Shown piece by piece: positions 52,038 through 63,456 of a stretch of 64,000 nucleotides of DNA (positions within the stretch are counted from its first letter, which is position 1; every line of letters starts with the position of its first letter). Source of the DNA: Synechococcus sp. KORDI-49 (GTDB lineage Bacteria; Cyanobacteriota; Cyanobacteriia; PCC-6307; Cyanobiaceae); assembly GCF_000737575.1 (NCBI RefSeq), contig NZ_CP006270.1:1615163-1679162 (forward strand), read 5' to 3'. Made by a program: the position numbers and the translations under genes. Below the pieces are notes generated by a model. That model was not told the origin of the DNA. It did no database searches and saw only the letters and a list, made by a program, of their open reading frames with translations.

Positions 52038-53345
52038 ATGGCTCCGATCGCTGCCTCTGGAGATCACCGCAGGGTGAAGTCGGCAGCGTTCCTGTTCGCC
52101 TGCGGCTGCGCCGGCGCAGCACCCCACTGGCTCGATCCGGCCCGGTCTCTCTGGCCGGCGATCAGCCTGGCGCTGATGCTGGGTGGATATGGCCTGCGCA
52201 CTGTGCTGCAGGGCGAACCCTCCCGCCGGCTTCCGGCCGGCACCCCAGGCGATCTGCCCACCCTTGATGTGGTGGTGGCCGCCCGCGACGAGGAAAGTGT
52301 CGTGACCCGCCTGGTGGAGCGTCTGACGGCCCTGCGGTACCCATCCGGACGACTGTCCACCTGGGTGATCGATGACGGAAGTCTGGATCGCACGCCGCAG
52401 CTGCTCGACGACCTCGCCGCCACCCATGCTTCGCTGCGGGTGATCCACCGGCCCCGGGATGCGGGCGGTGGGAAGTCCGGGGCTCTCAACACGGCACTGC
52501 AGCAGCTTCGTGGGGAGTGGTTGCTGGTGCTGGATGCGGATGCGCAGCTTCAGGAGGATCTGCTGGAGCATTTGATCCCCTATGCCCTCGACGGTGGCTG
52601 GTCCGCTGTTCAGCTGCGCAAGGCCGTGATCGATGCCGATCGCAACTGGCTGACCCGGGCCCAGGCGATGGAAATGGCACTGGACGCTGTCATTCAGCAG
52701 GGTCGGCTCTCAGGCGGCGGCGTGGCGGAGCTTCGCGGCAACGGTCAGCTGATCCGCCGCTCGGTGCTGGAGGCGGCCGGGGGATTCAACGAGGACACGG
52801 TCACTGATGATCTGGATCTCAGCTTCCGATTGCTTACCCACGGAGCTCTGGTGGGGATTCTCTGGGATCCGCCGGTGCAGGAGGAGGCGGTGCCGGGTCT
52901 GGCGGCTCTCTGGAAGCAACGTCAGCGCTGGGCGGAAGGTGGACTGCAGCGCTTCTTCGATTACTGGCCCACGCTCACCTCAGGCCAGCTCAGCCTTAGC
53001 CAGCGCTGGGATCTCGCCTGTTTCTTCCTGCTGCAGTACGGCCTACCCGTCGTGTCCTTCGCCGATCTGAGCACCAGCCTGGTGACGCGCACGGCGCCGA
53101 GCTACTGGCCGTTGACCTTTGTGGCCTTCAGCGTATCGGGGCTGGCTTACTGGCGCGGCTGTCGCATCAGCAGTGAAGGTCCACCGATTCCATCGGCTGG
53201 TCCATTGCAGCTTCTTCTGGCCATCTTCTATCTCGCCCACTGGTTCGTCGTGATCCCCTGGGTGGCTCTCAAGATGGCTGTTCTCCCGAAGCGTCTGGTC
53301 TGGGCGAAGACCAGTCATGGAGAGCAGGAGCCCGTTCAGGCCTGA
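52038..53345 (+). CDS. Family 2 processive-type glycosyltransferase
   Basis: 435 aa. Hydrophobic segments near the N-terminus, then the GT2 catalytic domain: VVVAARDEES, VIDDGSLDRTPQ, LLVLDADAQ (DxD), TDDLDLSFRL (catalytic Asp) and KQRQRWAEGG (QxxRW), as in cellulose/hyaluronan-type enzymes. Further helices follow (LACFFLLQYGLPVVSF, LLLAIFYLAHWFVVIPWVALKM). It may export a polysaccharide; the sugar is unknown. Its 3' end overlaps dnaX by 10 bases. Confidence 0.87.
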   Translation: MAPIAASGDHRRVKSAAFLFACGCAGAAPHWLDPARSLWPAISLALMLGGYGLRTVLQGEPSRRLPAGTPGDLPTLDVVVAARDEESVVTRLVERLTALRYPSGRLSTWVIDDGSLDRTPQLLDDLAATHASLRVIHRPRDAGGGKSGALNTALQQLRGEWLLVLDADAQLQEDLLEHLIPYALDGGWSAVQLRKAVIDADRNWLTRAQAMEMALDAVIQQGRLSGGGVAELRGNGQLIRRSVLEAAGGFNEDTVTDDLDLSFRLLTHGALVGILWDPPVQEEAVPGLAALWKQRQRWAEGGLQRFFDYWPTLTSGQLSLSQRWDLACFFLLQYGLPVVSFADLSTSLVTRTAPSYWPLTFVAFSVSGLAYWRGCRISSEGPPIPSAGPLQLLLAIFYLAHWFVVIPWVALKMAVLPKRLVWAKTSHGEQEPVQA

Positions 53346-55099
53346 GGGTTGTCGACGGGCTGTTCGATGTCGAGCACCTGTCCGTTGAAGAAATCAGCCA
53401 GTTGTCGGGCGTTGCGATCGAGTCCGGACGGAAGCTCCGGTGGGGTTTGCGCCGTGGTGGTCGGACCGGCCGGGCTGGATGTGGGTTGCGGAGGAGCTGC
53501 TGGCTTGACGGAGACCGTTGGTTCGGGGGCTGGTCGTGACGGTGGAGCGGGTGTTGGAGCCGGACCGGTCGGCTGCGTCACCACTGGAGCAGGCGGAGCG
53601 GCGACAACAGGGGCCGTCATCGTGCTGCCCCCGGCTTCCAGCACCAGTTGGCGGTTGCCGCCCAGAGCCGCAGCCACGGCCTTTTCCAGCAGGCTGGCTC
53701 GGCTCTGCACCATCCCCATCCAGTTGCCGGCCACCTGCACCACGGCACGGTTGGCATCCAGGCGCACCAGCTGAGCCTGCTGCGAAAGCAGCATGCGGGT
53801 TGATGGCAACTCCAGGCTGCCGAGGATCTGCTGCCAGAGCTCGGGCAGGTTGGCGCCGACGGGAGCAGGTTCCGGCGGTGCCGGTGGGCTCACGGAGGGC
53901 AGTTCAGGACTCGCTGCCGGTGGAGAGGTCGGAGGAGGTGGACTGATCGCGGCTGCCACGGGCCTGGTGGCTGGCGCAGCGACAACGGGGTCCTTCGACG
54001 ATGCCGGCTCTGCCAGAAGCCCCAGCAGCAGCACCTCCAGCCAGAGGCGCGGTTGGACGCTCTGACGCAGCTGCTGTTCCGCCCCACGCAGCTGGTTTTG
54101 CCACTGCAGCAGTCGCGGGCGACCGAGGGCCCTGGCCAGATCGGGCAGCTGATCGCGGAACTGGGGCGATACCCCGGTGAGTTCCGGTCGATCCGGTGCG
54201 GCAGCCGTCAGCACCAGGTCTCTCAGGATCCCGGCCAGGCCCTGGAGCACTGCTCCAGGATCACGGCCCCTGTCCAGCAGATTGCGGGTCGCCTCCAGCA
54301 GTTCCACCGGTGCGGCGGCGGTCATCGCCTTCACCAGCTCAAGCAGCTCCTGTTCAGGGACTGCTCCCAGCAGATCCCATACCGCTGTGGCTTCGATCGG
54401 GGGCGGCAGCAGGCTGAGCTGATCCAGCAGGCTCTCGGCATCGCGCAGACCTCCCTGGGCTCGCTGTGCCACCACATGCAGGGCATCCGGCCGGATGTCG
54501 ATCGCTTCCTGCTGGGCAATCCAGCTCAGATGTGTCTCAAGGGCATCGAGTGGGATCCGCCGGAAATCAAAGCGCTGGCAGCGGCTCAGGATGGTCGGCA
54601 GCACCCGCTGCGGGTCTGTTGTCGCCAGGACGAACACCACCTGTGGCGGAGGCTCCTCGAGGGTCTTGAGCAGGGCGTTGAAGGCGGCGGTGGAGAGCAT
54701 GTGGCACTCGTCCACCACGTACACCTTCCAGCGGGCCTGCACCGGCGCGAAGCGCGAGCGTTCGATCAGCTCCCGGATGTTGTCGACGCCGGTGTTGGAA
54801 GCGGCATCGATCTCGATCACATCCAGGGCGGTTCCGGCGGCGATCGTTGTGCACAGCTCGCAGTGCCCGCAGGGCTCCGGTGTCGGCCCGTCGCTGTTGA
54901 GGCAATTCAGCGAGCGAGCCAGGATTCTGGCGCTCGAGGTCTTGCCTGTCCCCCTCGGGCCGCTGAACAGATACGCCGGTGCGATCCGGTTGCTGGTGAG
55001 GGCATGGCCGAGGGTGGCGGCAATCGCCTCCTGACCCACCAGCTGATCGAAGCGCTGGGGACGATATTTGTGGTGGAGCGGCTGATAGCCCGGACTCAT
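53336..55099 (-). CDS. dnaX: DNA polymerase III subunit gamma/tau
   Basis: Clamp-loader ATPase, 587 aa. YRPQRFDQLVGQEAIAATL, Walker A GPRGTGKTSSARILARSLNC, the zinc module with CGHCELC, VYVVDECHMLS (Walker B), TTDPQRVLPTILSRCQRFDF (SRC motif). Residues from about 370 are Pro/Ala-rich with an embedded helical block, the tau-like tail. Last gene of tig-clpP-clpX-LRAT-dnaX, overlapping the LRAT gene by 4 bases. Confidence 0.95.
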   Translation of the reverse strand: MSPGYQPLHHKYRPQRFDQLVGQEAIAATLGHALTSNRIAPAYLFSGPRGTGKTSSARILARSLNCLNSDGPTPEPCGHCELCTTIAAGTALDVIEIDAASNTGVDNIRELIERSRFAPVQARWKVYVVDECHMLSTAAFNALLKTLEEPPPQVVFVLATTDPQRVLPTILSRCQRFDFRRIPLDALETHLSWIAQQEAIDIRPDALHVVAQRAQGGLRDAESLLDQLSLLPPPIEATAVWDLLGAVPEQELLELVKAMTAAAPVELLEATRNLLDRGRDPGAVLQGLAGILRDLVLTAAAPDRPELTGVSPQFRDQLPDLARALGRPRLLQWQNQLRGAEQQLRQSVQPRLWLEVLLLGLLAEPASSKDPVVAAPATRPVAAAISPPPPTSPPAASPELPSVSPPAPPEPAPVGANLPELWQQILGSLELPSTRMLLSQQAQLVRLDANRAVVQVAGNWMGMVQSRASLLEKAVAAALGGNRQLVLEAGGSTMTAPVVAAPPAPVVTQPTGPAPTPAPPSRPAPEPTVSVKPAAPPQPTSSPAGPTTTAQTPPELPSGLDRNARQLADFFNGQVLDIEQPVDNPQA

Positions 55100-55761
55100 G
55101 CGCCGCCGGCGTTGCTGCGAGGGTACTCAGGTGAGCCGGCCTCAGGCAGGGCCGGAGGCTGATCCAGCAGGGCATCAATCCGTTCCTTGAGATCCTCCAC
55201 CGCGGACAGTTCATCGGCGAGGCTCTGGCCGGAGAGCAACAGCTGGCGGTTGCTGCCGTCACCGGCTTGCTGCAGCAGGGTCTCCAGGCTGGTGAGAAGC
55301 TTCACCCGCAGCTTCTCAAGCTTGGCCACCCCCTGACGGGCCATCCGGCGGGCGTTGTCATCCAGCAGTCCGCGTTGGACCAGGAGCTCAAGTCCGCTCA
55401 TCAGGGCCGCCGGCATCAGCTGGCTCCAGTGGCGGGCCCGTTCCAGAACCGATTCCACCTGGCCGCTGCGGTGCCGACCGGTTTTGCACCAGGTGGCGAA
55501 GTGTTCGCAGTTGTTGAACAACAGGTTGTAGTTCTGTTCCCCGATCCGGCCCATCGCCCGTCTCAGGGTCACTCCCGATGGGGAGGCGTGCTCGTGTTCG
55601 ATCACCGCAATGGGCTGACCCTGGCAGAACTCCTCGACGGGGCTGCGAAGGATTTCGCGGCCCTCGAGGTAATGGGCCACGGTGCCGTCTCCCAGGTCGA
55701 TGCCGTGATGGTTGAACAGTCCGTGCTGCCGCGGAACCTGCAGGTGGTCTGCGGTGGCCAA
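55096..55761 (-). CDS. LRAT-domain protein between clpX and dnaX
   Basis: 221 aa. Residues 1-95 form a permuted NlpC/P60-like LRAT fold: ADHLQVPRQHGLFNHHGIDLGDGTVAHYLEG supplies the His residues and NLLFNNCEHFATWCKTG the catalytic Cys (NCEHF motif). LRAT relatives are acyltransferases or thiol hydrolases acting on lipids. The C-terminal half is helical with a possible coiled coil. The start is a TTG, 4 bases after the clpX stop, and the end overlaps dnaX, so it is embedded in this operon. Its substrate is unknown. Confidence 0.82.
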   Translation of the reverse strand: MATADHLQVPRQHGLFNHHGIDLGDGTVAHYLEGREILRSPVEEFCQGQPIAVIEHEHASPSGVTLRRAMGRIGEQNYNLLFNNCEHFATWCKTGRHRSGQVESVLERARHWSQLMPAALMSGLELLVQRGLLDDNARRMARQGVAKLEKLRVKLLTSLETLLQQAGDGSNRQLLLSGQSLADELSAVEDLKERIDALLDQPPALPEAGSPEYPRSNAGGA

Positions 55762-55765
55762 GGCG

Positions 55766-57115
<1,350 letters not shown>

Positions 57116-57206
57116 CGAACGCCGTTCACTTCAACGAGGGGTGGTCAGAGCACGACCGGAGGAGGGTCTCCCTGAACACCAAGGATCGTGAGTCGGCGAG
57201 GCGCTG

Positions 57207-57881
57207 TCAGCCCTCCGTAACGATTCCTCCGTCCCTGGAACTGTCCACCACACGGTCGATCAGGCCGTATTCAACCGCGTCTGAGGGTGAAAGGAAGTAG
57301 TCCCGGTCGGTGTCTTCGGAGATTTTGTCGAGGGGCTGACCGGTGTGCTCCGCCATCAGTCCGTTGAGGGTCTCCTTGAGGAACAGGATCTCCTTGGCCT
57401 GGATCTCGATATCGACGGCCTGTCCCTGGGCTCCCCCCAGAGGCTGGTGAATCATGATCCGGGCGTTCGGCAGGGCGAGGCGTTTGCCCTTGCAGCCGCC
57501 GCTGAGCAGGAAGGCGCCCATGCTGGCCGCCAGCCCATAGCAGATGGTCATCACGTCAGGAGCCACCTGCTGCATCGTGTCGTAGATCGCCAGTCCCGCC
57601 GTCACGGAGCCTCCCGGCGAGTTGATGTAGATCTGGATGTCCTTTTCTGGATCCTCGGCTTCCAGAAACAGCATCTGGGCCACGAGGGCATCGGCCACGG
57701 CGTCATCAACCCCGGTGCCCAGGAAGATGATCCGCTCGCGCAGCAATCGGGAGTAGATGTCGAAGGCCCTGTCGCCACGGCCGGACTGCTCAACCACGGT
57801 CGGTAGAGGACCGGGTGCCGAGATGGGCATTTCGGCCCGCCAGCGGTTCTGGATGGGGTGGTGACTGCGGGCGTCGATCAC
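57207..57881 (-). CDS. clpP: ATP-dependent Clp protease proteolytic subunit ClpP
   Basis: Serine protease, 224 aa. Catalytic Ser in [11 protein letters not shown], His in [16 protein letters not shown] and Asp in [27 protein letters not shown] lines the chamber. GTG 57881 is chosen since HPIQNRW near the N-terminus is, from memory, conserved in cyanobacterial ClpP; ATG 57830 is possible and would remove it. Located between tig and clpX, the classic arrangement. Confidence 0.95.
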   Translation of the reverse strand: MIDARSHHPIQNRWRAEMPISAPGPLPTVVEQSGRGDRAFDIYSRLLRERIIFLGTGVDDAVADALVAQMLFLEAEDPEKDIQIYINSPGGSVTAGLAIYDTMQQVAPDVMTICYGLAASMGAFLLSGGCKGKRLALPNARIMIHQPLGGAQGQAVDIEIQAKEILFLKETLNGLMAEHTGQPLDKISEDTDRDYFLSPSDAVEYGLIDRVVDSSRDGGIVTEG

Positions 57882-57924
57882 GCGCTCGTTGCCTGTCTGA
57901 GTGGGATCAATCTATGGGCGGTGC

Positions 57925-59346
57925 TCACGCGTCGGAGTCCGCCTTGGACCCGGACTCGTCGGATGTCTTCTTGCTGGCAGCCTTTTTCTTGCCAGCAGGC
58001 TTGGCGTCGGAGGCCTCCGATGGCGTCGTGGCTGCCCGTTCGGTGAGGGTGCTGTTCTCCTCCAGCCAGCTCATCAGCTGCTCCTGGATCAGGTCATCCA
58101 TCACGGCCTGACGCAGACGTTGCGGATCGATCTTGGCGTCAGCCGAGAGTTCCTTTTTCACCTCCTCGAGCTTGGCTTCCACAGCCGGCTCATCAACTTT
58201 GATGCCTTCCGCTTCGGCCAGTGCGGTGAGGGCGAAGCTGCGGCGCAGACGCTCCTCGGCCTCCGGTCTGGACCTCTGCATCAGATTGCGCACAAGCTCG
58301 GGTGTGAACAGTGATTTCACATCCATGCCCTGCTGTGCGAACTGAGCAGCGGTCTGCTCCAGGAGATTGCGGCTCTCCTGCTGGATCAGTGCTTCCGGAA
58401 GCTCCACCTCCAGCTGCTCCACCAGGGCCCCGACCAGGGCATCGCGGCGGTTGCTGGTCTGACGACGCTCGGCGTCATCCTTCAATCGCTGTTCGAGGTC
58501 TTTGCGCAGATCGGCCAGGGTGTCTTGTTCGCTGGCCTGTTGGGCGAAAGCGTCGTCGAGCGCCGGCAGTTCGCGGGTTTTGAGATCCTTCAGCTCGATC
58601 TCGAAGGACGCTTTGCGGCCGCGGGCGTCGTCCTTGGGGTAGTCCTCCGGGAACTGGCAGTCAACGGTTTTCATCTCGCCGATGCTCATGCCGATCACCC
58701 CTTCGATGAAGCCGGGGATCATGCGGCCGTGCTCCAGGTCCACATCCATCGAGTCGGCACTGCCCCCCTCGATGTCACTGCCGTCGTCGCTGTAGGTGCC
58801 CTTGAAGCCCAGCACGGCGATATCGCCCTTGGCGGCGGACCGGTCCTCCACAGGCACCACGGTGGCCAGCTGTTTGCGCGAGTCCTCGAGCATGTCGTCG
58901 ATCTTCGAGGCCTCGTAGGCCACCGGTTCGAATTCCGCTGTCAGCCCTCGGGTGGTTTTCAGCTTCGGTGTTGGGGCCACATCCGCTTCCAGGGTGATGA
59001 TCAACTCCGAACCGGGTTCGAACGTCGCCAGCAGACCCTCGAAGCCGCCACTCAAATCCGGCTGGCTGAGCGGTTCCAGAGCTTCCTGCTTGATCGCCTC
59101 GCGCCAGACCGTGTCCACAAGGCTTTCCAGTGCTGTGGCCTTGATGCGAACCGCTCCAAGCTGCTGCATCACGACCGTGCGGGGAACCTTGCCCTTGCGA
59201 AAGCCCGGCAGGTTGATGTTGCGACTGAGGCTGCTGATCGCCTCCTCGTAGCTGGCCTTGCTGCGCTCCCCCGGCACCGTGACCTTCACCGACAGTCGAC
59301 TGCCCGGTTTGGATTCGGTGCTCACCTTCAGGGCTGCTGCGCTCAT
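57925..59346 (-). CDS. tig: Trigger factor
   Basis: Ribosome-associated chaperone and prolyl isomerase, 473 aa. The ribosome-binding signature [12 protein letters not shown] is near residue 50; the FKBP-type domain is around 150-245 ([41 protein letters not shown]). The C-terminal chaperone arms end in a Lys/Ala/Ser/Asp-rich tail. First gene of the operon; CTTAAAGT upstream of the ATG could be part of its -10 region. Confidence 0.96.
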   Translation of the reverse strand: MSAAALKVSTESKPGSRLSVKVTVPGERSKASYEEAISSLSRNINLPGFRKGKVPRTVVMQQLGAVRIKATALESLVDTVWREAIKQEALEPLSQPDLSGGFEGLLATFEPGSELIITLEADVAPTPKLKTTRGLTAEFEPVAYEASKIDDMLEDSRKQLATVVPVEDRSAAKGDIAVLGFKGTYSDDGSDIEGGSADSMDVDLEHGRMIPGFIEGVIGMSIGEMKTVDCQFPEDYPKDDARGRKASFEIELKDLKTRELPALDDAFAQQASEQDTLADLRKDLEQRLKDDAERRQTSNRRDALVGALVEQLEVELPEALIQQESRNLLEQTAAQFAQQGMDVKSLFTPELVRNLMQRSRPEAEERLRRSFALTALAEAEGIKVDEPAVEAKLEEVKKELSADAKIDPQRLRQAVMDDLIQEQLMSWLEENSTLTERAATTPSEASDAKPAGKKKAASKKTSDESGSKADSDA

Positions 59347-59514
59347 GGCGGGTCGGTTGGATCACAGGGCAGCCCATCACTTTAAGAAATGGTTGGCCAC
59401 GCCACTCCCCAGTAGGGTGGGACCATCGCTGAACCGGACGCGCCAGCCCCCTGCAATGCGGCGCGCCATCCGGCACTTCTTCGGCCCGCTTTCTGTTCAG
59501 ACCAGACCGCACGC

Positions 59515-60538
59515 TTGCCTCCATCCCTTCCAGATCGACCCCTGAACGTTGCTGTTCTCGGCGCTAGCGGCGCTGTCGGGCAGGAGCTTCTGATTCTTCT
59601 CGAGGAGCGTGGATTTCCTGTCGCCGAGTTGAGACTTCTGGCTTCAGCCCGCTCCGCCGGTCAGACCCAGACCTGGAACGGCCGCTCCCTCACCGTGCAG
59701 GAAGTCGATGCCTCCAGTTTCGAGGGCATCGATCTGGTGCTGGCCTCCGCCGGTGGATCGATTTCCCGTCAATGGCGTAACGCGATCACGGCGGCCGGCG
59801 CGGTGATGGTGGACAACTCCAGCGCCTTCCGCATGGAGGAGGGGGTCCCCCCTGGTGGTTCCGGAAGTGAATCCCGATGCGGCGTTCCTGCATCAGGGCG
59901 TGATCGCCAACCCCAACTGCACCACGATTCTGCTCACGCTTGCCCTGGCGCCTCTGGCGGCGCATCAGCCGATGCGAAGGGTGCTCGTCAGCACCTATCA
60001 ATCCGCCAGTGGTGCAGGAGCCCGGGCGATGGAGGAACTCAAAACCCTTTCGCAGACCGTTCTGGATGGAGGAACACCCACCAGTGAGGTGCTCCCTCAT
60101 TCCCTGGCCTTCAATCTGTTCCTCCACAACTCACCTCTGCAGGAGAACAGTTACTGCGAGGAGGAGATGAAAATGGTGAATGAAACCCGGAAGATCATGG
60201 GTCTGCCGGATCTGCGCTTCTCGGCCACCTGTGTGCGGGTGCCCGTGCTCCGGGCCCATTCCGAAGCGGTGAACATTGAGTTCGAGCAACCGTTCCCGGT
60301 GGAAACCGCTCGTTCCCTGCTGGAGAAGGCGCCCGGTGTGGAGCTGATCGAGGATCACGGCTGCAACCGCTTCCCGATGCCGACGGACGTGACCGGGCGC
60401 GATCCCGTCGCCATCGGTCGCATCCGCCAGGACATCAGTGACCCCAACGCTCTGGAGCTCTGGCTCTGCGGTGATCAGATCCGCAAGGGTGCTGCGCTGA
60501 ATGCCATTCAGATCGCTGAGCTGCTGGTGCGGTCATGA
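59515..60538 (+). CDS. asd: Aspartate-semialdehyde dehydrogenase, frame broken by one base
   Basis: Reduces aspartyl phosphate on the way to lysine/diaminopimelate, threonine and methionine. The first part runs from TTG 59515 ([19 protein letters not shown] fold) to [15 protein letters not shown]; the correct continuation ([12 protein letters not shown], then catalytic Cys in ANPNCTTI) lies in another frame. The break is a run of six C at 59847-59852; five C would restore one 340-aa frame without other change. ATGA overlap with dapA shows operon linkage. An essential gene is unlikely to be lost, so sequencing error, recent mutation or recoding are the options. Confidence 0.9.
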
Positions 60539-61443
60539 GTCCCTCTGCTGAACGATCCCCCACTCCCTTCGGCCGTCTGGTCACGGCGATGGTCACCCCC
60601 TTCGATGGGGCTGGAGCCGTTGATTTGGCGCTGGCCGGCCGTCTTGCCCGTCATCTCGTGGATGAGGGGTCCGATGGCCTTGTGGTGTGCGGCACCACCG
60701 GTGAGTCACCCACCCTCAGCTGGCAGGAACAGCGGCAACTGCTGGAAGCCGTGCGGCAGGCGGTGGGTCCTGGAGTGAAGGTGCTGGCGGGCACCGGCAG
60801 CAACAGCACCGCCGAAGCGGTGACGGCCACCCGCGAGGCTGCCGAGGCCGGAGCGGACGGTGCTCTCGTGGTGGCGCCCTACTACAACAAGCCGCCTCAG
60901 GATGGATTGGAGGCTCATTTCCGGGCTGTTTCGGCTGCAGCACCGGATCTGCCCCTGATGCTTTACAACATCCCCGGTCGGACCGGTTGCAGCCTTCAAC
61001 CCGCCACGGCGGCTCGGTTGATGGACTGCCCCAACATCACCAGTTTCAAGGCGGCCAGCGGCACCACGGAGGAGGTCACGCAGCTGCGTCTGGCCTGTGG
61101 TCCGCGCCTGGCGATCTACAGCGGCGACGATGGCCTCACCCTGCCGATGCTCGCCGTGGGCGCCGTCGGTGTGGTGAGCGTGGCAAGCCACATCGCAGGG
61201 CGTCGCATCCGCGCCATGATCGAAGCTCACCTCAGTGGTCAGGGAGCGATAGCGCTCGGCCACCACGAACAGTTGCAGCCCCTCTTCAAGGCCCTGTTTG
61301 CCACAACCAATCCGATCCCGGTGAAAGCAGCTCTCCAGCTCAGCGGCTTCCCCGTCGGCGATCCCCGTCTTCCCCTCAACCCTCTGCCTGACGCCATGCG
61401 AGATGCCCTGTCCCAGATCCTGTCCGCCCTACGCCAGACCTAG
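60535..61443 (+). CDS. dapA: 4-hydroxy-tetrahydrodipicolinate synthase
   Basis: Condenses aspartate semialdehyde with pyruvate; first step of the diaminopimelate/lysine branch. TIM barrel of 302 aa with [45 protein letters not shown] (Tyr) and ITSFKAASG (Schiff-base Lys). Linked to asd by an ATGA overlap, so substrate supply and use are co-expressed. Confidence 0.97.
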   Translation: MSPSAERSPTPFGRLVTAMVTPFDGAGAVDLALAGRLARHLVDEGSDGLVVCGTTGESPTLSWQEQRQLLEAVRQAVGPGVKVLAGTGSNSTAEAVTATREAAEAGADGALVVAPYYNKPPQDGLEAHFRAVSAAAPDLPLMLYNIPGRTGCSLQPATAARLMDCPNITSFKAASGTTEEVTQLRLACGPRLAIYSGDDGLTLPMLAVGAVGVVSVASHIAGRRIRAMIEAHLSGQGAIALGHHEQLQPLFKALFATTNPIPVKAALQLSGFPVGDPRLPLNPLPDAMRDALSQILSALRQT

Positions 61444-61494
61444 GTCCGGTTCAAAGGCTTACGCACACAAGTTCTCTTTCGTTCCCTTTTTTCC

Positions 61495-63456
61495 ATGACC
61501 AACAGTTCCAGATCCGCGAAAGGCCAGGAGCCCTGCCTGCGGGTGATCCCCCTCGGCGGCCTGCACGAGATCGGCAAGAACACCTGTGTGTTCGAGTACG
61601 GCGATGACCTGATGCTGGTGGATGCCGGCCTCGCTTTCCCCAGCGACGGCATGCATGGCGTGAATGTGGTGCTGCCTGACACCAGCTTCCTGCGCGAGAA
61701 CCAGAAGCGGATCCGCGGCATGATCGTCACCCATGGGCATGAGGACCACATCGGTGGCATCTCCCATCACCTCAAGCACTTCAACATTCCGGTGATCTAC
61801 GGGCCGCGCCTGGCCCTGTCGATGCTCACCGGAAAGATGGAAGAGGCGGGCGTCACCGACCGCACCACGCTGCAGACCGTCACCCCGCGGGAAGTGGTGA
61901 AGGTGGGTCAGCACTTTTCGGTGGAATTCATCCGCAACACCCACTCGATGGCCGACAGCTATTCGCTGGCCATCACCACTCCGGTGGGCACGATCATCTT
62001 CACCGGCGACTTCAAGTTCGATCACACACCGGTGGATGGCGAATTCTTCGACATCGCCCGCCTGGCGCACCACGGTGAACAGGGTGTCCTCTGCCTGTTC
62101 AGCGATTCAACCAACGCAGAGGTGCCGGGTTTCTGCCCGCCGGAGCGTTCGGTGTTCCCCAACCTCGATCGCCACATGGCCAGTGCCGAGGGGCGAGTGA
62201 TCATCACCACCTTCGCCAGTTCGATCCACCGGGTCTCGATGATCCTCGAACTGGCTCTCAAGAACGGCCGCAAGGTTGGCCTGCTCGGGCGTTCCATGCT
62301 CAACGTGATCGCCAAGGCCCGCGAGCTCGGCTACATGCGTGCTCCGGATGATCTGTTCGTGCCGATCAAGCAGATCAATGATGTGCCCGATCGCGAGACG
62401 CTGCTGCTGATGACCGGCAGTCAGGGTGAGCCGCTGGCTGCTCTGAGCCGCATCTCCCGTGGGGAGCATCCCCAGGTGAAGGTGAAGCCCAGCGACACGA
62501 TCATCTTCTCCGCCAGCCCGATCCCTGGAAACACGATTTCCGTGGTCAACACGATCGACCGCCTGATGATGCTCGGGGCCAAGGTCGTTTACGGCAAGGG
62601 CGAAGGCATCCATGTGTCCGGTCACGGCTTCCAGGAGGACCAGAAGCTGATGCTGGCCCTGACCAAACCGAAGTTCTTCGTGCCTGTGCACGGCGAGCAC
62701 CGCATGCTTGTTCAGCACGCCAAGACCGGTCACTCCATGGGTGTGCCAGAGAACAACACGCTGATCATCGACAACGGTGATGTGGTTGAGCTCACTCCGG
62801 ATTCGATCCGCAAGGGGGATCCGGTGAAGGCCGGCATCGAGCTGCTCGATCAATCCCGCAACGGCATCGTCGACGCCAGGGTGCTGAAGGAGCGTCAGCA
62901 GCTGGCGGAGGACGGCATCATCACGATCCTCGCGGCCATCAGCACCGACGGTCAGATGGTGGCGCCGCCTCGGGTCAACCTGCGCGGTGTGGTCACGACC
63001 GCCGATGCCCGCAAGATGTCGATGTGGACCGAGCGCGAGATCACCTGGGTGCTCGAGAACAAGTGGAAGCAGCTCTGCCGCAACACCGGCGGCAAGGCAC
63101 CGGAAGTGGACTGGATGGGTGTGCAGCGGGAAGTGGAAGTGGGCCTCGGTCGGCGCATGCGCCGTGAGCTGCAGGTGGAGCCGCTGATTCTCTGCCTGGT
63201 GCAGCCGGCTCCTTCCGGGACGCCTGCCTACAAGTCGAAGGCGATGGAGGAGAAGGACGACCGTCCCGCTCCCCGTGGTCGCGCAGGGCGCCCCGCCAGT
63301 GCCAGCAATGGCCGTCGTGATCCTGCGCCAGCGCCCGTCAAGGTGGCTCCCACCGCGGCCAAGGCGGCAGTTGCCGAGAAGGTGGAGCCCAAGGTGGAGC
63401 CGGAACCGGAGATTCCTGCCGGCCGCACCCGTCGCCGTCGTTCAGCGGCGGTCTGA
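61495..63456 (+). CDS. rnj: Ribonuclease J
   Basis: Metallo-beta-lactamase/beta-CASP exo-endonuclease that matures and degrades RNA; 653 aa. VIPLGGLHEIGKN opens the domain, THGHEDHIGG is the HxHxDH zinc site, IFTGDFKFDHTP and SDSTNAEVPG follow, with beta-CASP blocks ITTFASSIHRV and VPVHGEHRML. The last 80 residues are a basic, Ala/Pro/Glu-rich tail that may bind RNA or partners. The region just before the ATG is a pyrimidine tract without a Shine-Dalgarno sequence. Confidence 0.96.
   Translation: MTNSSRSAKGQEPCLRVIPLGGLHEIGKNTCVFEYGDDLMLVDAGLAFPSDGMHGVNVVLPDTSFLRENQKRIRGMIVTHGHEDHIGGISHHLKHFNIPVIYGPRLALSMLTGKMEEAGVTDRTTLQTVTPREVVKVGQHFSVEFIRNTHSMADSYSLAITTPVGTIIFTGDFKFDHTPVDGEFFDIARLAHHGEQGVLCLFSDSTNAEVPGFCPPERSVFPNLDRHMASAEGRVIITTFASSIHRVSMILELALKNGRKVGLLGRSMLNVIAKARELGYMRAPDDLFVPIKQINDVPDRETLLLMTGSQGEPLAALSRISRGEHPQVKVKPSDTIIFSASPIPGNTISVVNTIDRLMMLGAKVVYGKGEGIHVSGHGFQEDQKLMLALTKPKFFVPVHGEHRMLVQHAKTGHSMGVPENNTLIIDNGDVVELTPDSIRKGDPVKAGIELLDQSRNGIVDARVLKERQQLAEDGIITILAAISTDGQMVAPPRVNLRGVVTTADARKMSMWTEREITWVLENKWKQLCRNTGGKAPEVDWMGVQREVEVGLGRRMRRELQVEPLILCLVQPAPSGTPAYKSKAMEEKDDRPAPRGRAGRPASASNGRRDPAPAPVKVAPTAAKAAVAEKVEPKVEPEPEIPAGRTRRRRSAAV

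Noticed and set aside
61437-61446. Palindrome GACCTAGGTC over the dapA stop as a terminator
   Set aside because: The stem is only 5 bases without a loop, and the T-rich stretch lies over 20 bases further on.
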